Part shown: piece after piece, positions 25,573-35,421 of the stretch
Layout of the letters: each line of letters starts with the position of its first letter
Numbering within the stretch: position 1 is the first letter of the stretch
Source: Alphaproteobacteria bacterium
GTDB lineage: Bacteria; Pseudomonadota; Alphaproteobacteria; Rhizobiales; CAJQND01
Direction: 5' to 3'
Length of the DNA stretch: 43,001 bases
Assembly (NCBI GenBank): GCA_024227565.1
Contig: JAAEUE010000041.1
Location: 1-43,001, forward strand
Made by a program: the position numbers and the translations under genes
Notes under the pieces: model-generated
Told to the model about the DNA's origin: nothing
The model's input: only the letters and a program-made list of their open reading frames with translations
Database searches by the model: none

Positions 25573-26925
25573 ATGCATTCTTCATTCAATTTTCAACAAG
25601 ATCGCTCGTTTGGCGGATCTTTGCTGAGACGGACATGCATTGCGGCAACTCTGGCCGTGACCATGTCAGGGTGCTCGGGCGCGGACTTGGGCGGATTGCT
25701 GGGGTCCGATCAGAAGCCCCTTGCTGGACAGCGCGAGGCGATCAACACTGAAGGCGGTGTGCTGGCGCCTGACCCGGAGCTTCTAGCCCAACCCAATCCA
25801 ATCCCGGCCGCACGGGCAAATGCGAGCTGGCCGCAAGCCGGTGGAAACTCAACACACGCACTTGGCAATCTCAGCGCTTCGCGTCAGCCCAAACTGGCGT
25901 GGTCCATTGATGCCGGCACCGGCTCCAGCGATGAAGGCCGCCTCACTGCACAACCCGTCGTGGCCAATGGCCGGATCTATGTTCTCGATACAGAGTCGAG
26001 GGTGAGCGCATTCTCTACAGCGCGCGGACAGAAAGTCTGGTCAGTTTCTCTAAAGCCCAAAGACGAGGAAGCCGGTGGTGGCGTCGGCGGCGGCTTGGCC
26101 ATTGTTGGCGGGCGCCTCTACGTGACCACCACCTTTGGTGAATTGGCAAGCCTGGATGCAGCCCGCGGCAGCGTGCTTTGGCGCAAGCGCTTGGAGGTGC
26201 CGGTTCGCGCATCGCCCACGGTCAGCGGCGGCAAGATATTTGTGGCGGGGGTAAACAACGAGGTTCAGGCCCTCTCAACAGGAGACGGCAGCAGCCTTTG
26301 GAAATATCAGGGCGTAGGCGAGCAAGCAGCTAGAGCTGCTTCCACCAGTGCGGCCGTCTCAGGCAACACGGTTGTGGTTCCGCTTACGACCGGCGAAATT
26401 CTGGCCTTTGACACCTCGTCGGGCCTGTCCAATTGGGGCGATGCGTTAAGCGGGTCAAGCCGGTTCAGTGGCGCCTCAGTCTTGACCGATATCGCTGGGC
26501 GGCCGGTGATACAAGATGGCCGGGTTTATGCAATTGCCCATGCAGGGTCCATGGGGGCATTTGATCTCAGGTCAGGCGAGATCCTTTGGAACTTGGCTGT
26601 GTCAGGTACGGAAACGCCATGGGTGGCCGGTGATTACCTGTACACGGTGGTCAATAAGAACGTTTTGGCTGCCATTTCCAAAACCAAGGGCCGCCCGCGC
26701 TGGAGCTATCGCCTTTCAGAGCGCGGATCGTGGGCGGGGCCAGTCATGGGCAACGGCTTGCTGATTGCGGCGTCCGGCGAGGGCAGTCTGGTATTCGTTT
26801 CTGCTGAAACCGGACGGCCGGCGAACACGCTTACACTCGGTGAGCCGACATTCATTTCTCCGCTCATTGCTGGAAACACGATCTTTGTTCTAACCGACGA
26901 GGCTACCCTCAAAGCCTTCCGTTAG
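25573..26925 (+). CDS. bamB: outer-membrane assembly lipoprotein BamB
   Basis: The product is 450 residues. A lipoprotein signal ends in the lipobox TMSGC (Cys34), and the rest is a beta-propeller with PQQ-like repeats (GRIYVLDTESRVSAFS, GRLYVTTTFGELASLD, GKIFVAGVNNEVQALS). BamB is a scaffold of the BAM complex that inserts outer-membrane proteins. ATG 25573 is preferred over a TTG at 25564. It lies between the yfgM-like gene and der, as expected. Confidence 0.93.
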   Translation: MHSSFNFQQDRSFGGSLLRRTCIAATLAVTMSGCSGADLGGLLGSDQKPLAGQREAINTEGGVLAPDPELLAQPNPIPAARANASWPQAGGNSTHALGNLSASRQPKLAWSIDAGTGSSDEGRLTAQPVVANGRIYVLDTESRVSAFSTARGQKVWSVSLKPKDEEAGGGVGGGLAIVGGRLYVTTTFGELASLDAARGSVLWRKRLEVPVRASPTVSGGKIFVAGVNNEVQALSTGDGSSLWKYQGVGEQAARAASTSAAVSGNTVVVPLTTGEILAFDTSSGLSNWGDALSGSSRFSGASVLTDIAGRPVIQDGRVYAIAHAGSMGAFDLRSGEILWNLAVSGTETPWVAGDYLYTVVNKNVLAAISKTKGRPRWSYRLSERGSWAGPVMGNGLLIAASGEGSLVFVSAETGRPANTLTLGEPTFISPLIAGNTIFVLTDEATLKAFR

Positions 26926-26961
26926 TGTAATAGTCGTTGTCTGAAAAAGGTTAGAACTCTA

Positions 26962-28320
26962 ATGAGCCTGCGCGTGGCTATTGCTGGGCGGCCGAATGTC
27001 GGTAAGTCCACTCTTTTCAACCGCCTGGCTGGACGGAAGCTGGCGCTTGTCCATGACCAGCCGGGGGTTACCCGTGACCGCCGGGAGGCGGACGCCAAGC
27101 TTGGCGAGCTGCGCTTTACCATTATCGACACAGCCGGGCTGGATGACAGCCCTGAAGGCTCTCTGCAGTCGCGAATGCAAAAGCAGACGGAAATCGCGCT
27201 TGCTGCGGCCGACGTCATCTTGTTTCTGATTGACGCGCGGGCCGGCGTTACGCCTGTGGACCAGCAATTTGCCGAATTGGTGCGGCGGCAGCACAAACCG
27301 GTTCTGGTTTTGGCCAACAAGGTGGAAAGCCAGGTTGGCCGGGATGGAACGCTCGAGGCTTATTCTCTTGGTCTTGGGGATCCGGCGGCCATTTCTGCTG
27401 AACACGGCGAAGGCATGTCGGACCTCTACGGTTTTCTGCGCCCTCTCGTGGAACAGCACAATGAACTGGAATCAGGCCAGAGCGAAGAAAGTGAAGCACT
27501 GGGGCCGGACAGGCCCTTGCGGCTTGCGGTCATCGGCCGGCCAAATGCCGGCAAGTCAACGCTCATCAACCAGATGCTTGGCGATGATCGCCTGCTCACC
27601 GGCCCCGAAGCTGGGATCACGCGAGATTCGATCTCGGTGGATTGGTCGTTCAAGGGACAACCGATCAAACTGTTCGACACCGCAGGCATCCGCAAGAAAG
27701 CACGGGTCAAGGAGAAGCTGGAAAAACTCTCGGTTGCTGATGGGCTCCGGGCGATCCGCTTTGCCGAGGTTGTGGTGCTGTTGATTGACGCCGAAATCCC
27801 GTTTGAAAAACAAGACCTGCAGCTGGCCGATCTGGTGGCTCAGGAAGGCCGGGCGATTGTGATTGCGGTCAACAAGTGGGATTTGGTGGAATACAAGCAG
27901 GAAACACTCAAAAAATTGCGTGAGATGACCGAACGCCTGTTGCCCCAAATCCGCGGCGTCCCGCTGGTCACCCTGTCGGCCAAAACCGGGCGTGGGGTGC
28001 AGAAGCTCATGCCGGCCGTTATGCAGGTTTATGAAGCCTGGAACCGCCGTGTTTCCACAGGCCACCTGAACCGATGGCTGGAGGAGATGTTGCAACGCCA
28101 CCCCCCGCCCGCGCCGCGCGGACGCAGGCTCAAGCTGCGCTATGTGACGCAAGCCAAGGCGCGCCCGCCCTCATTTGTGGGGTTCTGTCAGCGGGCCGAT
28201 GACATGCCGGCATCTTATGTGCGGTATCTGATCAATGGATTGCGGGAAGATTTTGATATCTGGGGCACTCCGGTCAGGTTTAACCTGCGCAAAGGCAAGA
28301 ATCCCTACGTCGACAAATAG
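26962..28320 (+). CDS. der: ribosome-assembly GTPase Der (EngA)
   Basis: The product is 452 residues with two tandem GTPase domains, the hallmark of Der: P-loops GRPNVGKS (9-16) and GRPNAGKS (192-199), each with a DTAG switch. The second domain has NKWD; the first has NKVE at the same place. A KH-like domain closes the protein ([12 protein letters not shown], then PPSFVGFCQ). Der is needed for 50S subunit maturation. The lyase homologue follows 20 bases later. Confidence 0.97.
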   Translation: MSLRVAIAGRPNVGKSTLFNRLAGRKLALVHDQPGVTRDRREADAKLGELRFTIIDTAGLDDSPEGSLQSRMQKQTEIALAAADVILFLIDARAGVTPVDQQFAELVRRQHKPVLVLANKVESQVGRDGTLEAYSLGLGDPAAISAEHGEGMSDLYGFLRPLVEQHNELESGQSEESEALGPDRPLRLAVIGRPNAGKSTLINQMLGDDRLLTGPEAGITRDSISVDWSFKGQPIKLFDTAGIRKKARVKEKLEKLSVADGLRAIRFAEVVVLLIDAEIPFEKQDLQLADLVAQEGRAIVIAVNKWDLVEYKQETLKKLREMTERLLPQIRGVPLVTLSAKTGRGVQKLMPAVMQVYEAWNRRVSTGHLNRWLEEMLQRHPPPAPRGRRLKLRYVTQAKARPPSFVGFCQRADDMPASYVRYLINGLREDFDIWGTPVRFNLRKGKNPYVDK

Positions 28321-28340
28321 CGTTAAGGCACGAGGGGCGA

Positions 28341-29774
28341 ATGACTGTAACGATCGATACAAGACAGGATTTGACGCTTCACAACTGCTTCAAGGTGGCT
28401 TGGCAGGGCCAGCCGGTCTGCATCGGGGACACTGCCGCCAAATGCATCACAGAGGCCCGCACGCGCTTCATGAAGCTGATTGATGACCCCGACGTGGTCA
28501 TCTACGGCGTGACCACCGGTTACGGACAGAACGCCAAGAACCAGCTTACGCGTGAAGAGCGTACGGCCCATGCGGAGCGCCCGCCCAAACCGGCTGCGGC
28601 CTCTTGGGGCGACCCGGTGCCGGACCGGGTGGCGCGCGCCATCGTTTTTGCCCGCCTGGCCAACTTTGTTGAAGGCCATGCCGCGATCTCTCCCCACATA
28701 GCCCAGGCCGTGGCTGACATGCTGGCGGGCGGGGCCATGCCCAGCGTGCCGGCCCGCGGCCAAGGCGGGGCGGGCGAGATACTCTCGCTGTCCCACCTGT
28801 TCCTGGAACTCGCCTCCAGCCATAAATTGGGAGAGAAGGATTCATTATCGCTGGTAAACGGCTCGCCCTCGGCAGCTGGCCTGGTGGCCGATTGTGCATT
28901 GGCGGCACGGAAACGCCTGGAGCTCTCGGCCAAGATTATTGCTCTGGCCATAGAAAGTTTCAACGCCCCCCTCAGCCACTATGACAGAGCGCTGGAGGAA
29001 ATCTGGAACAATCCGCATGACGCCTGGGGCTTGAACTATCTGCGTGAGATGATCGGTGAAGGCCACGGCGGCGCGCGCCGTCCCTACCAGGCACCGGTCA
29101 GCTTTCGCATTGCGCCACGCGTTCTGGGCCAAGCTCAGATGGCCGTAGTGCAGGCTGAAACCGTGGCGGGCCAATCCCTGGCCGCAGCGTCGGACAATCC
29201 GGTGATCTTGCCTCCTGACGCAGAGCACCCCCTTGGAGAGGCCATCAGCACCGGCGGGTATCATAATGCGCAGAGCCCGGCGGCGATGGACCAGGTGACG
29301 GCTGCCTATGCCAATATTGCCATTCTGGCTGAACGCATGTCCGCAAAGCTCCTGGACGGCGCCGTTTCGCTGTTGCCGCCGCAGCTTGATACCGGCGATG
29401 GGAGCTTGCCCTATCTTGGCTGCCTCTCAATGGCCGCCACGGGCTATGAGGAAGAGTTGCGCATGCTGACCCAGGCCACATTGCTGCCAGGCAGCGAGTC
29501 TGGCGGGTTTGGTCAGAATGACGTTGCCTCGCCGGTGTTTCTGGCCTGGTCCAAACAGGAGCGGGCCGGCGCGTTGCTCGAAGCCACTCTGGCCGCCCTC
29601 GCCCCGATTGCGCTGCGGGCGCTGGAGATCACCGACCGGCCCGTGCCACCAAAACTGGGCAGCCTTGCGGAGATGATCAGAGACGCTTTTCCAGGACACG
29701 ATCCAGAACTGGTGCCCGGCCCCGCCAGCGGCAAGCTGGCTGATGACCTCAGGGCACTGGTTTATGCAAGCTAG
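28341..29774 (+). CDS. aromatic amino acid lyase homologue lacking the MIO Ser
   Basis: The product is 477 residues of the HAL/PAL family. The family Tyr loop is present as IYGVTTGYG (Tyr55), as is LVNGSPSAAG. The family normally has G-A-S-G-D-L-A-P-L-S-H, in which Ala-Ser-Gly cyclises to the electrophile MIO. Here residues 141-152 read QGGAGEILSLSH: the Ser is missing and the segment is one residue shorter. Ordinary MIO chemistry therefore looks impossible. The enzyme may be a non-MIO lyase, may act on another substrate, or may be inactive. GAGGGG precedes the ATG, and the gene follows der by 20 bases. Confidence 0.85.
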   Translation: MTVTIDTRQDLTLHNCFKVAWQGQPVCIGDTAAKCITEARTRFMKLIDDPDVVIYGVTTGYGQNAKNQLTREERTAHAERPPKPAAASWGDPVPDRVARAIVFARLANFVEGHAAISPHIAQAVADMLAGGAMPSVPARGQGGAGEILSLSHLFLELASSHKLGEKDSLSLVNGSPSAAGLVADCALAARKRLELSAKIIALAIESFNAPLSHYDRALEEIWNNPHDAWGLNYLREMIGEGHGGARRPYQAPVSFRIAPRVLGQAQMAVVQAETVAGQSLAAASDNPVILPPDAEHPLGEAISTGGYHNAQSPAAMDQVTAAYANIAILAERMSAKLLDGAVSLLPPQLDTGDGSLPYLGCLSMAATGYEEELRMLTQATLLPGSESGGFGQNDVASPVFLAWSKQERAGALLEATLAALAPIALRALEITDRPVPPKLGSLAEMIRDAFPGHDPELVPGPASGKLADDLRALVYAS

Positions 29775-29780
29775 AGCAAC

Positions 29781-29810
29781 CTCCGATCAGACGGAATCGT
29801 TTAGTCGGAG
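29781..29810. repeat. inverted repeat, left half of a palindromic intergenic element
   Basis: CTCCGA (29781-29786) and TCGGAG (29805-29810) flank 18 bases. Together with the palindrome just downstream it resembles the short palindromic elements scattered between genes in Hyphomicrobiales. That likeness is from memory and was not searched. Confidence 0.35.
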
Positions 29811-29835
29811 AAAAGTTGTTCGTTCGTAACGATAA

Positions 29836-29878
29836 TCTGGAGCTTATTCCGCTCAATCTGAGCGGAATAAGCTCTAGA
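29836..29878. terminator. long perfect palindrome between convergent genes
   Basis: GAGCTTATTCCGCTCA (29840-29855), loop ATC, and TGAGCGGAATAAGCTC (29859-29874) pair over 16 bases without mismatch; a G-U pair and TCT/AGA extend the stem to 20. It lies between the plus-strand lyase gene and the minus-strand hydratase gene and covers the latter's stop codon. It can form a hairpin in either transcript and probably ends both. No clear T-run follows, so it may equally be a repetitive palindromic element. Confidence 0.6.
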
Positions 29879-30644
29879 GGATCTTCGCTGAGACTGTACC
29901 CAGTTGTTCGTACTCCGCTTCAATCTCATCGCCGGGGTTAAGCGCGAAAATTGAGGTGAGCAGTCCGGTGCTGACCACCTGACCGGCCTCCAGCGTGCGG
30001 CCCAGTTCGGAAAATGTGTTGGCGATCCATTGTAGGGCAAGCTGCGGGCCATCAAGCGCATTGCGGCCCAGGCCGGTGCTCACCACTTCTCCGTTCACCC
30101 GGGCCTCTACCGCGATGGTTGGCAGGGTATCGGCGGCGACGCCCGCGGTTCCCGGGCCCAGCACCAATGCATCGCTCAGGCCGCAATCTGTGACGTGCCA
30201 CAACACGCCATCGGCAAACCCGCCAGGAAGCCGGCGGTCAATCACCTCCAGCGACGGATGCACCGTTTCCACAGCCGCCATCACCTCTTCGACGGTATAG
30301 GCCTCTGGCTTGGGTGCAAGGTCCTTCCCTAGGCGCAACGCAATCTCAGGCTCAACCACCCTGAGCGAGGTTGCGGCGGTTTCCACCTGGGCGCCCGAGG
30401 CATAAAAGCGCGAACCGATGAGGGGACCAAAGAACGGACCATCGGTGCCAAGGGTTTCCTGGGCCGCCTTGCTGGTGCAGCCGATCTTCCAGCCGGCAAT
30501 GGGTTCATCGAAGCGGCGAACCACGGCATCCTGGATGGCGAGCGCTTCGCTAAGGGTCTCCGGCGCAGGCCCTGGATAGGCGTCCATCTTGCCCAGCGCT
30601 TTGCGGGTCTCGACTATGGCGGCGGCAATTGTATCTGTGGTCAT
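29874..30644 (-). CDS. 2-keto-4-pentenoate hydratase / fumarylacetoacetase-family protein
   Basis: The product is 256 residues. Segments such as GWKIGCTSKAAQ, FFGPLIGSRFY, VVEPEIALRLG and LEVIDRRLP match the hydratase/decarboxylase branch of the FAH superfamily, which binds a divalent metal through Glu and Asp. The natural substrate is not clear, because no meta-cleavage pathway genes are nearby. AAGGAG lies 5 bases before the ATG at 30644 and contains the end of the upstream SDR stop region, so the genes are coupled. It is last in the purF-SDR-hydratase run. Confidence 0.85.
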   Translation of the reverse strand: MTTDTIAAAIVETRKALGKMDAYPGPAPETLSEALAIQDAVVRRFDEPIAGWKIGCTSKAAQETLGTDGPFFGPLIGSRFYASGAQVETAATSLRVVEPEIALRLGKDLAPKPEAYTVEEVMAAVETVHPSLEVIDRRLPGGFADGVLWHVTDCGLSDALVLGPGTAGVAADTLPTIAVEARVNGEVVSTGLGRNALDGPQLALQWIANTFSELGRTLEAGQVVSTGLLTSIFALNPGDEIEAEYEQLGTVSAKIL

Positions 30645-30653
30645 CATGGCTCC

Positions 30654-31385
30654 TTAGGAGCTGAGTTTGAGCGTACCGTCTTCAAACTCATACATGGCTC
30701 CGGATGTGTCGGTTTCAGGGCGGACCAGGTCAATCATTGCCGCGGCAAATTCTGCCGGGTGGGCCACGGTTTCAGCGTCTTCGCCCGGCCAGGCCCGGGC
30801 CCGCAGGGCTGTGCGCAGCGGCCCTGGATTGACCAGATTCACCTTCACATTAGTGGCGTTGCATTCAGCCGCATAGGTTTTTGCCAGCGCGTCGAGGGCG
30901 GCCTTTGTCACAGAGTAACTGCCCCAATAGGCTCTGCACGCGCCGGCGGCACCGGAGGTGATGAAAACCGCCCGGCCGCCGTCCGAAGCGCGCAACAGCG
31001 GATCGAACGAGCGAATGAGACGCCAATTGGCCGTGACGTTCACCGCCAACACCTCATCCCACTCTTTGGGTTCAAGGTGGCCCAGCGGCGTGAGGCGGCC
31101 CAAAATGCCGGCGTTGGCCACCAGAATATCCAGCTTCTTCCAGCGCTCAAACAAGGCCGCGCCCATGCGGTCCAAGCCGTCGGCGTCTTTCAGATCAAGG
31201 GGAACCAGTGTGGCAGACCCGCCAGCGGCTTTAATCTCGTCGTCAAGCTCTTCCAGCCCGCCGATGGTGCGGGCCACTGCAATGATGTGGGCACCTTCTG
31301 CCGCCAGAGCTTTCGACACGGCATAGCCGATGCCGCGGGAGGCGCCGGTGACAACGGCTGTCTTGCCTTGAAGGATACCCGTCAT
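30654..31385 (-). CDS. short-chain dehydrogenase/reductase next to purF
   Basis: The product is 243 residues. The NAD(P)-binding GASRGIGYA, the NAG motif (VANAGILG), the catalytic Ser (ITSGAAGA) and YSVTK (Tyr and Lys) are all present, so it should be active. The substrate is unknown. It starts 30 bases after purF and sits just before the hydratase-like gene. The pair SDR and purF is frequent in related genomes as I recall. Confidence 0.9.
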   Translation of the reverse strand: MTGILQGKTAVVTGASRGIGYAVSKALAAEGAHIIAVARTIGGLEELDDEIKAAGGSATLVPLDLKDADGLDRMGAALFERWKKLDILVANAGILGRLTPLGHLEPKEWDEVLAVNVTANWRLIRSFDPLLRASDGGRAVFITSGAAGACRAYWGSYSVTKAALDALAKTYAAECNATNVKVNLVNPGPLRTALRARAWPGEDAETVAHPAEFAAAMIDLVRPETDTSGAMYEFEDGTLKLSS

Positions 31386-31415
31386 ACTAACGCTTCACCC
31401 GCTCGCAGCTGCGCC

Positions 31416-32915
31416 CTACCCTGCTTCAGCAAGCAGAGAAAGCTGTTTTGGCACGTGCGGCCCTTCCATGTCGGTCAGGGCAGTCGGATAATCGCCGGTG
31501 AAGCTGTGGTCTGTGAACTGTGGATTGGCATTGTCGCGCCCCTCGTAGCCCATGGCACGGTACACACCGTCAATCGAGATGTAGGCCAGCGATGTGACGC
31601 CGATGTGGGCGGCGATCTCCTCAATTGTGTGGGTGGCGGCGATCAGGGCCTTCGGGTTTGGGGTGTCAATGCCATAAAAATCAGGATGCTTGATCGGCGG
31701 GCTGGCCACGCGCATGTGGACCTCGGTGGCACCAGCGTCGTACATCATCTGCACGATCTTGATCGACGTGGTACCGCGCACAATGGAATCGTCCACCAGA
31801 ACAATGCGTTTGCCCTCTATCGCGCCGCGATTGGCATTGTGTTTGAGCTTCACCCCCAGTGCGCGAATCTGCTGGGTGGGCTCAATGAAGGTGCGGCCCA
31901 CATAGTGGTTGCGGATGATACCAAGCTCAAAGGGAATGCCGCTCTCCTGGGCAAAACCCACAGCCGACGGCACGCCGGAATCGGGCACCGGGATGACCAC
32001 ATCAGCCTCAACCGGCGATTCCTTGGCCAATTCATATCCGAAGCGCTTGCGGCATTCATAAACCGACTTGCCGCCAAGAATGGAATCCGGCCGGGAGAAG
32101 TAGATATATTCAAAGATACACGGTCGCTTTGGATGGGGCGGAAACGGGCGGAGGCTCTCAATGCCATCTTCGGAGATGATAATGAGTTCGCCGTTCTCAA
32201 CTTCGCGCACGAAGGTGGCGCCGATAATATCGAGGGCGCAGGTTTCCGAGGCCAGAACGGGCGAACCGTTCAGGTCGCCCAACACCAGCGGCCGGATGCC
32301 GTACGGATCGCGCACGCCAATCAGTTTCTTGTTGGTCATGGCCACCAGGGAATAGGCCCCTTCAATGGAATGCAGCGCCTCGATGAAGCGCTCCGCAAAG
32401 CGCGCCTTGCGGCTTTGGGCGACCAATTGCAGGATAACCTCGGTGTCGGATGAAGAGTGGAAGATTGCACCGTCTTTGATCATCTCCCGGCGCAAGCTCA
32501 TGGCATTGGTGAGATTGCCATTGTGGCAGATCGCAAAGCCGCCACTGGAGAGCTCGGCAAACATGGGCTGAACGTTGCGCAGCGCCGTTGCGCCGGTGGT
32601 GGAATAGCGCACATGACCAATGCCGCACGAGCCGGGCACACGCGCAATGGTTTGTTCCTTGGAAAAATGGTCGCCAACCAGACCAACGCGCTTTTCAGCG
32701 TGAAACCTGGTGCCGTCATAGGTCACAATGCCGGCAGCTTCCTGGCCACGGTGCTGCAGGGCATGCAGGCCCAGGGCCACCAGGGCCGCAGCGTCTTGCT
32801 GGCCGTAGACGCCGAACACACCGCACTCTTCATGCAGTTTGTCTTCGGCTAGATCGAGTTCATATTCTGTTGGCACGCCATCGATTGGGTGGTTAGGCTC
32901 TGCCTGGCTGCTCAT
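31416..32915 (-). CDS. purF: amidophosphoribosyltransferase
   Basis: The product is 499 residues and makes phosphoribosylamine from PRPP and glutamine, the first step of purine synthesis. The N-terminal nucleophile Cys lies in HEECGVFGVYG, so about 30 residues must be removed as a propeptide. The PRPP loop VLVDDSIVRGTTS and the glutaminase residues LQHRGQEAAGI are present. cvpA lies 69 bases upstream, the classic cvpA-purF order. guaB and guaA in this window use the downstream product IMP. Confidence 0.97.
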   Translation of the reverse strand: MSSQAEPNHPIDGVPTEYELDLAEDKLHEECGVFGVYGQQDAAALVALGLHALQHRGQEAAGIVTYDGTRFHAEKRVGLVGDHFSKEQTIARVPGSCGIGHVRYSTTGATALRNVQPMFAELSSGGFAICHNGNLTNAMSLRREMIKDGAIFHSSSDTEVILQLVAQSRKARFAERFIEALHSIEGAYSLVAMTNKKLIGVRDPYGIRPLVLGDLNGSPVLASETCALDIIGATFVREVENGELIIISEDGIESLRPFPPHPKRPCIFEYIYFSRPDSILGGKSVYECRKRFGYELAKESPVEADVVIPVPDSGVPSAVGFAQESGIPFELGIIRNHYVGRTFIEPTQQIRALGVKLKHNANRGAIEGKRIVLVDDSIVRGTTSIKIVQMMYDAGATEVHMRVASPPIKHPDFYGIDTPNPKALIAATHTIEEIAAHIGVTSLAYISIDGVYRAMGYEGRDNANPQFTDHSFTGDYPTALTDMEGPHVPKQLSLLAEAG

Positions 32916-32984
32916 GAGAAGCTGCCTCTCCGCTATGAATTAGATATGCCCCCCGGCAACCCTCTGTCGCACTTTAGCGCATAC

Positions 32985-33647
32985 TTACTGCGTCTGCTGG
33001 TTTTCTATAGTCTGATTCAGATCCTGGCGGTTGGAATTATTCAGGCTGTCCCCAGTTGTACCCGATTCATTCTGCTCAATGCTCTGGCTATCCTGCTTGC
33101 CAGTGGTGCCGGCACCCGCCCGGCGCCTGCCCTCAATGGTTTTCGGCAGCAGCACGTCTTGGATCTCAGGCGGCAGAATGCCGATGATATAGGTGCTTGT
33201 CTGGTCGACGAAGCTTAAGGTTTGAGCGCGTTTGACCCACGTTGGAGCGCGGTCTGGCGGCACCCAATAGATGAAGAAGATGTAGGCCACAGCCACCAGC
33301 AACAGGCCGCGGGCCAGACCGAAGACAAAACCCAATGTGCGATCGAGCGCGCCAATGCCGGAATCCAGGATCCAGTCGGCCAATTTCATGGTGATCAGCG
33401 ACACCACGATCAGGACAATGAGGAAAACCGAGCCCACCAAGGCGATTTTGGCAACAATATCAGATTCAATATATTGCTTTGCCAGCTGTTGAAGCGGTTC
33501 TGACTGATAGGCCAGATAGCCTGCAGCCGCAGCACCGCCCCAGGTGATCAGGGCCAATACTTCCCGCGTAAACCCGCGCATTAAAGCCAATAGCCCAGAG
33601 ATCAGCATAATGCCGATCAAGGCAATATCTAGAATTTGAAACGGCAT
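32985..33647 (-). CDS. cvpA: CvpA-family membrane protein
   Basis: The product is 220 residues with four hydrophobic segments in the first ~125: one at the N-terminus (LDIALIGIMLISGLLALMRG), one around LITWGGAAAAGYLAY, one at ALVGSVFLIVLIVVSLIT and one at LARGLLLVAVAYIFFIYWV. The family is named for colicin V production and is linked to envelope integrity. The Gln/Asn/Thr-rich C-terminus is probably cytoplasmic and disordered. It precedes purF. Confidence 0.9.
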   Translation of the reverse strand: MPFQILDIALIGIMLISGLLALMRGFTREVLALITWGGAAAAGYLAYQSEPLQQLAKQYIESDIVAKIALVGSVFLIVLIVVSLITMKLADWILDSGIGALDRTLGFVFGLARGLLLVAVAYIFFIYWVPPDRAPTWVKRAQTLSFVDQTSTYIIGILPPEIQDVLLPKTIEGRRRAGAGTTGKQDSQSIEQNESGTTGDSLNNSNRQDLNQTIENQQTQ

Positions 33648-33883
33648 TGTGGTCTAGCCCAGACTTTCGCTCTGCAATCGGTCCCACACAGACAATCGCC
33701 CGCACCCGCATGGTTGTCTGCGCCTAATAAAAGCACTGCCAAGCAAAAAGCAAGCGCTCGTTGCTCATGCAACAATAGTGCCACTAGAGAGCCGATTTAG
33801 AACATCCAAGGCCGTTCGCGGCAGAATTGGCCAGCTTATGGAGGTGTGCTTTCTTCCACAGCAGTAGCTTTGGCCAAAATGTT

Positions 33884-35329
33884 CTATAGCGCTAATTGCA
33901 CATCAGGCGCCGATGAGGGCATCAAATCGCGCAGAACATCTGTGTCGGTGCCGGGCTTAGACGGGGCCGCCACCGCTATCATTGCCACCAGATCTGCCAG
34001 ATTTGACACCGGACGACCTGTCATCTCGCCCGGGACTGTAGCGGCTTGGCTGCCCCCTTGGGCGAATATGGCGTGCTCAAACCCCAGTTTGGCACCTTCC
34101 TTCAGCCGGGCCTGGCCATGGGCAACCGGCCGGGCTGCGCCAGACAAGCTGATTTCGCCGAACAGAATGGAATTGCTTGGCAACGCCGCCCCGGTGAGGG
34201 AGGACACCAAAGCAGCGGCAACCGCCAGATCAGCGGCGGGCTCGCGCACTTTCATGCCGCCGGCCACGTTCAGATAGACGTCATGCCCGGCCATCACCAC
34301 GCCGCAATGGGCTTCCAGCACGGCAAGAACCATGGAAAGACGGCTTGAATCCCAGCCCACCACGGCACGCCGCGGCGTGCCAAGCGCAGATGGGGCCACA
34401 AGCGCCTGCACTTCCACCAGAAGTGGCCGTGTGCCCTCCATGCCGGCAAACACCGCAGATCCAGGCGCAGGATCATCCCTCTCGCCCATGAACAGGGCTG
34501 ATGGGTTTTCCACCTCCCGCAGGCCGCCATCGGACATTTCGAACACACCGATCTCGTCGGTGGCGCCGAAACGGTTCTTCACTGCGCGCAGGATGCGGAA
34601 CTGATGACCGCGCTCGCCTTCAAAGTAGAGCACGGTGTCCACCATGTGCTCGATCACCTTGGGCCCGGCGATCTGACCATCTTTTGTGACATGGCCGACA
34701 AAAATCAGGCAGGTGGAACGCTGCTTGGCAAAACGAATCAAAGCCTCAGAGGTGGCCCGCACCTGGGAGACGGTGCCAGGGGCCGATTCGATGGCCGGGG
34801 TCCACAGGGTCTGGATGGAATCCACGACGACAACCGACGGCGCAGGGCCATCCGACAATGTTGAGAGAATATCAGGCACATTGGTTTCGGCGCCCAAGAG
34901 AACATCAGCATCCGCGATTCCCAGGCGTTCAGCCCGCAAACGCACCTGGGCGACCGATTCTTCGCCGGAGATGTAAACCGTGCGCGCTCCCTTGCGGGCA
35001 AGGCTGGCCACAGCCTGAAGCAGGATGGTTGACTTGCCGATGCCCGGATCGCCCCCCACCAAAAGCGCAGAGCCGGGAACAAGCCCGCCGCCCGTGACCC
35101 GGTCAAGCTCGGCAATCCCCGTTTCCAACCGGGGCGGCGTCTCGATTTCGCCTTTGAGGCCGGTTAACGCGATGCGCCGGCCTTTCCGGCCGCTGCCGCC
35201 GCCGGCAACCGAGGTTACAGCCTCTTCAGAGACCGAATTCCATTCTCCGCAGCTTTCGCATTTTCCCGCCCATTTGTTGGTTTCCGCGCCGCAAGATTGA
35301 CAAACAAACCGTGATGTAACTTTTGCCAT
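33884..35329 (-). CDS. radA: DNA repair protein RadA
   Basis: The product is 481 residues. An N-terminal zinc finger has CQSCG and CESCG, followed by a RecA-like core with Walker A GGDPGIGKST, the RadA motif KNRFG, and a Lon-like C-terminal domain. RadA helps branch migration and processing of recombination intermediates. I prefer ATG 35329, which puts the finger at the N-terminus, over the one at 35365. The 236 bases between this gene and cvpA hold no gene that I can see. Confidence 0.96.
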   Translation of the reverse strand: MAKVTSRFVCQSCGAETNKWAGKCESCGEWNSVSEEAVTSVAGGGSGRKGRRIALTGLKGEIETPPRLETGIAELDRVTGGGLVPGSALLVGGDPGIGKSTILLQAVASLARKGARTVYISGEESVAQVRLRAERLGIADADVLLGAETNVPDILSTLSDGPAPSVVVVDSIQTLWTPAIESAPGTVSQVRATSEALIRFAKQRSTCLIFVGHVTKDGQIAGPKVIEHMVDTVLYFEGERGHQFRILRAVKNRFGATDEIGVFEMSDGGLREVENPSALFMGERDDPAPGSAVFAGMEGTRPLLVEVQALVAPSALGTPRRAVVGWDSSRLSMVLAVLEAHCGVVMAGHDVYLNVAGGMKVREPAADLAVAAALVSSLTGAALPSNSILFGEISLSGAARPVAHGQARLKEGAKLGFEHAIFAQGGSQAATVPGEMTGRPVSNLADLVAMIAVAAPSKPGTDTDVLRDLMPSSAPDVQLAL

Positions 35330-35421
35330 GTGCCCTATTGTTTCCCTGTTCCAAAACGGGAACATTAATAGAACAAAATGAGCACAAAGTCAAGAACATT
35401 CTCATCGAGAGGGGAAAAAAT

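Noticed and set aside
30759..32453. A 564-codon open frame on the plus strand
   Set aside because: It lies opposite purF and the SDR gene, which have clear motifs; its translation shows no family features and fits a high-GC shadow frame.
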